From assembly GCA_047618565.1 (NCBI GenBank), contig JBLHKW010000102.1:1-19305 (forward strand): a stretch of DNA of 19,305 nucleotides, written 5' to 3'. The number at the start of each line of letters is the position of its first letter. The first letter of the stretch is position 1. Positions 16,101 through 19,305 of this stretch are shown piece by piece. Made by a program: the position numbers and the translations under genes. Source of the stretch: JBLHKW01 sp047618565. GTDB lineage: Bacteria; Planctomycetota; UBA1135; GCA-002686595. Below the pieces are notes generated by a model that was not told where the DNA came from, did not search any database, and was given only the letters and a program-made list of their open reading frames with translations.

Positions 16101-17418
16101 CGATCTGGAGTTTAACGAGGCGCAGATAGGATTCGGGACTGCTCTCGGGTCCGTACAGAACGGCGCGCTCCAGCGCCCAGCGCTCCTGCGCTATATTCGC
16201 GCCGCCCTCGAGACCTGCCATGGTCTGGGCCGCGATGCCAAGGGCGCCGGGGATGGGTTCGTGACTGATCGTCTGCTTCAGGTAACGATTCAGCCGCTGT
16301 CCGGCGCCCTCGTCCTTACCTTTCTCGGCCAGGGCCACGCCCTGGTAGAAGAACGTGTACGACAGCTCGGCCGCACCAGCGAGGCGCGCCATGCGGGGCA
16401 GCATGGTGATCAGGTTGTTCCAGTCCATGGCGTAATACAGGCCACGAGCGGAGGTCGTGAAGAACTCGATGTCGCCCTCGATCGCTGCCCAATCGATGCC
16501 CGCCAACAGGCGATCGAGCTGCTCCTTACGCCCCAGGGTCTCCAGGGTTTTGAACAACGAGTTCAGCAGGCGGTGGTTGCTCTTGAGCTCGGGATGCTCG
16601 AGCACCGCCAATCCGAAATCCGCTGCCAGATCGAGCCGCCCAGCGGCTTGAGTCAGCTCCATGAAGGTCTCGACCGCGCCCGGCTCGAAGCTCTCCTTGA
16701 AACTGTTGGCCAGGGAGTAGCGCGCCTTCGTGAAGTGCATGCTCGCACCATCCGCGGCCTCGAGTACCCGGATCAGGTCGTGTTCGAAACGCGGCAGGAA
16801 GAGCTCTCGCAGCTCGATCACCAGCGCGGTCCGCTCCGGGTCACCCTGGGAACGGGCACTCATCGCGCGCAGAATCTCGGCCGCGCTCAGGGCCTCGCCC
16901 GTGAGCAGGGTCTCGCTGGCGATCTCGCAGGCGTCCACCAGCAGACGCCGCGCGTGGACCTCTTCGATCTGTCCACGCAGGCGCCAGGCCTTGCCATGCT
17001 CGGGGTGCCGCCGCAACAGACCGGTCACCAAGGCCAGGCCCTGCTCGGGTTCACCGTCGAGAAAACGCAGTTCCGCGAGATAGCACTCGAAGTCAGGATC
17101 CTTGGGCAAGAAGCGGCGCAGAATCTTGCGCACATCGGCCTGCGCCTCGGGGTAGGCCCCCAGTTCGCGCAGGATGTTCGCGTGCAGTGCGAGCAAACGG
17201 ACGCCCATTTCCTCGTCGCCCGCGAGACGCGCCTGCTCCATCGCGCGCTCCAGGTCGCGCAAACCGTCCCGCTCCCGAAACGTCGGCTGCTTCGAACGCT
17301 GTTCGACATCGAGCAAGACCTGCTCGGTGGTCAAGGGCGTGGGCAGCAAGACCTTGCGCCCAAAAAACAGCGCCGCGCTGCCTACCACGACCAGCCCTGA
17401 GAACGTCGTCCACTTCAT
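13183..17418 (-). CDS. Large membrane-anchored TPR-like repeat protein (possible PrsT counterpart)
   Basis: This is a very large helical-repeat protein of 1411 residues. A short N-terminal signal anchor (MKWTTFSGLVVVGSAALFF) lacks a lipobox Cys. The rest is almost wholly alpha-helical TPR-like repeats: pairs such as ANILRELGAYPEAQADVRKI and LLAECVRVRGRTDDALSIYR near the two ends, with many degenerate copies between. The C-terminus has an Arg/Ala-rich basic patch and then an Ala/Glu/Pro-rich tail. It is probably a periplasmic scaffold. The frame is open to 17475, but ATG 17418 is preferred because the anchor starts there and GGAGG (17435-17431) precedes it. It follows a sigma-54 regulator and a kinase, as prsT does in exosortase-A systems. 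PrsT is usually a lipoprotein of about 900 residues, so equivalence is inferred from position. Confidence 0.85.
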   Translation of the reverse strand: MKWTTFSGLVVVGSAALFFGRKVLLPTPLTTEQVLLDVEQRSKQPTFRERDGLRDLERAMEQARLAGDEEMGVRLLALHANILRELGAYPEAQADVRKILRRFLPKDPDFECYLAELRFLDGEPEQGLALVTGLLRRHPEHGKAWRLRGQIEEVHARRLLVDACEIASETLLTGEALSAAEILRAMSARSQGDPERTALVIELRELFLPRFEHDLIRVLEAADGASMHFTKARYSLANSFKESFEPGAVETFMELTQAAGRLDLAADFGLAVLEHPELKSNHRLLNSLFKTLETLGRKEQLDRLLAGIDWAAIEGDIEFFTTSARGLYYAMDWNNLITMLPRMARLAGAAELSYTFFYQGVALAEKGKDEGAGQRLNRYLKQTISHEPIPGALGIAAQTMAGLEGGANIAQERWALERAVLYGPESSPESYLRLVKLQIEDRRASYGLPEARWTKAMSLMPERTEELAPFWAELGTQSLTARGRDFDSLMEGLRESGAAVPTIDLGPYTLYRVGRAHLADERPVSAIKVAGKLLEDYPGLLPALDLSIDAHLAREQIDLATELILERLATVGRDSKTTDYLEALGDQPFEDQQVLDMMLADPARTGRLMMARYLLEHGSPERALRALQREDPESESAEVRFVLVEALLALERFEEATELLHGLVDDPAYGPAATVRLMLSLFRARDVAGLAEVVETRLAIAAKAPEALLEVVDTVLALGRPGQAKEILRMLDAEADTRSGGVLWRMALAAALEEDVLGALEALERAQAYLPDGRVELARLIFAVESRDWTALAELVAELRETGYAPSPLVNTILTVLEERLDAASAMAENGLQQNPRSADWALVMAADRLLDGRPFELSEYFGPDILEETTRLLRGHGEIARDPREVLGFLLARELPGWEIWTYRGVSRLTEDPGNERWARLLRAQALAALGQADAAAKALKFLTVSQRTFGPAWDLYEELRRAAHPADPYASELVELRRRRRRALGEELSGSPLEVWVDRAASQFVLQRYSATRTMLRTAYEEAGPDSAHGRDLMARTEAALGQASAAVSEYLLACEGLPRASGHPLVAEFLDFLEEQAVARRPLSPEEVDFALERLHQRFPLDPLISLAQTRRILLKDDGPHLAAGFASNRLRALRKGARGGALDSLRPGSGSAWAELLLEFTPEGAENLLREELVITPGNLDLWLLLAECVRVRGRTDDALSIYRQLVEMSEDGQAHLALAWMLADGGATPSEVKRHLTESSGVLRPDSARTTFIQLRSRLQSPSEPVAPVIRDLTALWDARDGRASEVPLNELGMTYASALIRRSTREDEKQLQTVLETLAGTTGDPYERDVLRSLGALAKVVARDRAKAARAARRERNARRAAHEAAKGGAAQAAQPEGDAAEGDGQSATDEPAEPVVTPADPAGE

Positions 17419-17443
17419 GGTGCCGCCAGCCCTCCAGGGGCTC

Positions 17444-17458
17444 GCCCGGGGAGTGCCA
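17444..17458 (-). promoter_or_regulatory. Weak sigma-54-like -24/-12 sequence upstream of the TPR gene
   Basis: On the minus strand the 15 bases TGGCACTCCCCGGGC have a perfect -24 box (TGGCAC) and the strict GG-N10-GC spacing, but the -12 box is GGGC instead of TTGC. The site sits between a sigma-54 activator gene and its downstream gene. Against it, transcription would begin near 17432, leaving almost no leader and splitting the ribosome binding site. Chance occurrence is quite possible. Confidence 0.18.
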
Positions 17459-17493
17459 CTGGCATGCTGCCGCATGTCTTGCTCAACGTGATC

Positions 17494-19029
17494 TCACTCT
17501 TCCCCATGACCGCCATCCATCAAGCCGTACTTCTTCATCTTGTTGAACAGAGTTGTGCGGTTCACGGCCAGGAATTCTGCGGTCTTCTTGCGGTTGCCGT
17601 CGCTGCGCTGCAACGCGTGGCGGATGATCTCACGTTCGGGCAGCTCGAGCGCCTCTTTCAGGGAGGAAAGCCCCTTGAGGCCGATCTGGATCGTGAGCGA
17701 TTCCCCATCCGCTACCAGCGGCGCGTGGGCCGTCGCGCCCAACCCAGGGGCGGGCGCGAGATCCGCAGAGAAATCCGTCACCTGCAGCTGGGCCCCCTGA
17801 GCCACGAGCACCGCGCGCTCGATCGCGTTCTCCAGCTGGCGCACGTTGCCGGGCCAGGGATGGGCGACCAGCATGGCCAGGGCATCGGGTGCCAGGCCAC
17901 GCAGGCGCTTGCCGTACTCCTGCGCGTAACGCTTCAGGAACAGGTCCACGAGCAGTGGCGTGTCTCCCGGCCGGTCGCGCAGGGGTGGCACCTCGAGCGC
18001 CACCACGTTGATCCGGTAGTAGAGGTCGTCGCGGAAGCGCCCGGCCGCGATCTCCTGCTGTAGATCCCGATTGCTGGCCGTGATGATGCGCACATCCACC
18101 TGGCGTACCTGGGGATCCCCGACCCGCTCGAACGAACGATCCTGAATCACCCGCAATAGCTTCACCTGCAGGTCGAGCGACGCACTGTTGATCTCATCCA
18201 GGAAGATCGTGCCGCGGTCTGCCAGCTCGAATCGCCCGGGCTTGTCGCGCACGGCGCCCGTGAAGGCACCGCGCACATGTCCGAACAGCTCGCTCTCGAG
18301 CAGCTGGCCCGGGAGCGATCCACAATTCACGACGACGAACGGCTCGGCACGGCGGGAGGAGAGCTGGTGGATCGTCTGCGCCAGACGCGTCTTGCCGGTT
18401 CCGCTCTCTCCAGAGAGCAAGACGTTGGCGCGCGTATCGGCGACGGATCCGGCGGTCACCAGGATGCGTCGCATGGCCGGCGCCCGGGTCGCAAAGTTAC
18501 CCAGGCTGAATCGATCTGCGAGGCTCTCGCGCAGGCGTTGATTCTCCTGGGTCAAGCTGCGCTGCTCGAGTGCACCGCCCACGGAGACGAGCAGCTCCGC
18601 CTCCGAGATCGGCCGGTGCAGGTAGGCGTGGATCTGGGAGCCGAGCGTGTCCACGGACTTGGGCTCCGCATCCGCGCCATCGTCGGCCACATGCGCCTCT
18701 CCCTGCGAGCCGGCCAGGAGAATCACGGGCTGAGGGTCGAGCTCCCGCAGGAGCTCGCAGACGTCCGCGTCCAGAACCTCGACGTCCGCGACGACAACCT
18801 CCCATGTGGTTCCGGTCAGCACTCGCTCGAGGCGTGGGCCGACCGTGGCGGTCTGTGCACTGGCGCCCGACTGGGAGAGCGCCTCCGCCATGTTGCGTGC
18901 GACGGCAGGGTCCTTCCCCAGAAGCAACACGCGCTGGCCGCGGAGGGGGGAGTCCTCGGGCAAGCGACGTGGCCAGGGGCGCGGCACGAAGGGGACGGAG
19001 GGGGCATCCACGTCGAAGTTAATCGACAC
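17494..19029 (-). CDS. Sigma-54-dependent transcriptional activator with a degenerate receiver domain (PrsR-like position)
   Basis: This NtrC-family activator of 511 residues should drive RpoN-dependent promoters. Its domains are a receiver-like N-terminus (about 31-155), a helical linker, an AAA+ domain and a Fis-type helix-turn-helix near the C-terminus (SDGNRKKTAEFLAVNRTTLF). Walker A is GESGTGKT (207-214), the sigma-54 contact loop GAFTGA is at 254-259 and Walker B is TIFLDEI (274-280), so ATPase and sigma-54 functions look intact. The receiver keeps Asp82 at the phosphorylation site. The acidic pair at the end of strand 1 is Gly38-Lys39, the switch Thr is Ala106 and the conserved Lys is Arg139. 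Signalling by ordinary phosphorylation is therefore doubtful. GTG at 19029 is the longest start and has no clear ribosome binding site; a GTG six codons later is possible. The TPR gene follows after 75 bases. Confidence 0.92.
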   Translation of the reverse strand: MSINFDVDAPSVPFVPRPWPRRLPEDSPLRGQRVLLLGKDPAVARNMAEALSQSGASAQTATVGPRLERVLTGTTWEVVVADVEVLDADVCELLRELDPQPVILLAGSQGEAHVADDGADAEPKSVDTLGSQIHAYLHRPISEAELLVSVGGALEQRSLTQENQRLRESLADRFSLGNFATRAPAMRRILVTAGSVADTRANVLLSGESGTGKTRLAQTIHQLSSRRAEPFVVVNCGSLPGQLLESELFGHVRGAFTGAVRDKPGRFELADRGTIFLDEINSASLDLQVKLLRVIQDRSFERVGDPQVRQVDVRIITASNRDLQQEIAAGRFRDDLYYRINVVALEVPPLRDRPGDTPLLVDLFLKRYAQEYGKRLRGLAPDALAMLVAHPWPGNVRQLENAIERAVLVAQGAQLQVTDFSADLAPAPGLGATAHAPLVADGESLTIQIGLKGLSSLKEALELPEREIIRHALQRSDGNRKKTAEFLAVNRTTLFNKMKKYGLMDGGHGEE

Positions 19030-19053
19030 CCGCGACGCAAAATCTGAACGCCC

Positions 19054-19081
19054 GGGGCTGGATTTGGATCCCAGCAGCCCC
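19054..19081 (-). promoter_or_regulatory. Intercistronic hairpin between the kinase and regulator genes
   Basis: Bases 19054-19060 (GGGGCTG) pair exactly with 19075-19081 (CAGCCCC) around a 14-base loop. An alternative inner pairing, GCTGG with CCAGC, is also possible. The hairpin fills much of the 62-base gap between the kinase stop and the regulator GTG. Read on the minus strand it is followed by only a four-T run some way downstream, so it would be a weak terminator at best. It could lower regulator expression or stabilise mRNA ends. Confidence 0.3.
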
Positions 19082-19091
19082 AGAAGCGGGA

Positions 19092-19304
19092 TCAGGTCGG
19101 GTCGAGCAGGCCCTGACCGACGACCATCGGGAAGCGCACGATCCAGGTCAGGCGACCGGGCTCGATCTCCTCGAGGTTCAGCGCGCCGCCCTGCCCGCGG
19201 ACGATCCCGCCTGCGGCTGCGAGGGCGTTCGGTCCGATGCTGGGGAGCAAGCGTCGCAGCGCGTATGGCCGCAAGATGCGTTCAGGGTCCAGGTCGGACA
19301 GGGG
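19092..19304 (-). CDS. C-terminal end of a probable sensor histidine kinase (5' end outside the window)
   Basis: Only the last 70 residues are visible, reading leftward from the right edge of the window to the TGA at 19092-19094. The pattern GGIVRGQGGALNLEEIEPGR, ending in VRFPM, fits the end of a HATPase_c domain, where a helix and GIV-x-x-GG-x-L are followed by an EPG turn and a final strand ending near LP. The upstream LDPERILRP lines up with the F box (FEPFFTTKP in typical kinases) and SIGPNALA with the G2 box (GTGLGLA). Both are poorly conserved. The gene ends 62 bases before the sigma-54 activator on the same strand, so it is probably its partner kinase. No start can be assigned: codons such as the TTG at 19274 are internal. 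An anti-sigma-factor-like ATPase is a less likely alternative. Confidence 0.62.
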   Translation of the reverse strand, partial: PLSDLDPERILRPYALRRLLPSIGPNALAAAGGIVRGQGGALNLEEIEPGRLTWIVRFPMVVGQGLLDPT

Positions 19305-19305
19305 T

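Noticed and set aside
13699..17400. A 1233-codon open frame on the plus strand, opposite the TPR gene
   Set aside because: It is the antisense shadow of a strongly GC-biased repeat gene. Its translation is Gln/Arg/Leu-rich without any recognisable domain, while the minus strand gives clear TPR-like helices, an anchor and a sensible start.

Overview
The window reads as high-GC DNA from a Gram-negative bacterium. The best guess from gene content and style is a Planctomycetota or other deep-branching, proteobacteria-like lineage; this is inference, because there is no rRNA or marker gene here. It is dense accessory chromosome holding most of an extracellular polysaccharide (EPS) locus. There are no insertion sequences, tRNAs, CRISPR arrays or phage genes.

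The plus-strand block (1-13181) runs left to right. First is the 3' part of a UDP-glucuronate-4-epimerase-like sugar-nucleotide epimerase. A 207-base non-coding gap follows, then a dTDP-deoxysugar set in the order rmlA-rmlD-rmlB (753-3405), joined by 1-4 base overlaps and with no rmlC in view. Next are an outer-membrane polysaccharide export lipoprotein, a Wzz/GNVR chain-length protein without a tyrosine-kinase domain, and an O-antigen ligase-like membrane protein of the type linked to exosortase A. Then come an asparagine-synthase-type amidotransferase, two GT4 glycosyltransferases and a DUF3473-type polysaccharide deacetylase, each starting inside the stop of the gene before (ATGA). The block ends with an unrecognised four-helix membrane protein. 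The ligase, amidotransferase, deacetylase and chain-length protein together mark this as an exosortase-A (XrtA, PEP-CTERM)-type EPS cluster, although no exosortase is present in the window.

The minus-strand block (19304-13183, convergent with the first) encodes the C-terminal end of a probable sensor histidine kinase, a sigma-54-dependent activator with an eroded receiver domain, and a 1411-residue membrane-anchored TPR-like protein. The order kinase, sigma-54 regulator, TPR protein matches the prsK-prsR-prsT group that accompanies XrtA systems in proteobacteria, but the proteins are divergent.

In the likely working model, sugar nucleotides are made by the epimerase and Rml enzymes. Glycosyltransferases assemble the glycan on the inner membrane, and the amidotransferase and deacetylase modify it. 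The Wzz-like and Wza-like proteins govern length and export, and the ligase polymerises or transfers the product. The convergent regulatory block may control this locus or its secreted client proteins through RpoN. The most notable points are the missing exosortase and rmlC, the degenerate phospho-acceptor pocket of the regulator together with a degenerate ATP-lid region in its kinase neighbour, and the small uncharacterised membrane protein closing the operon.
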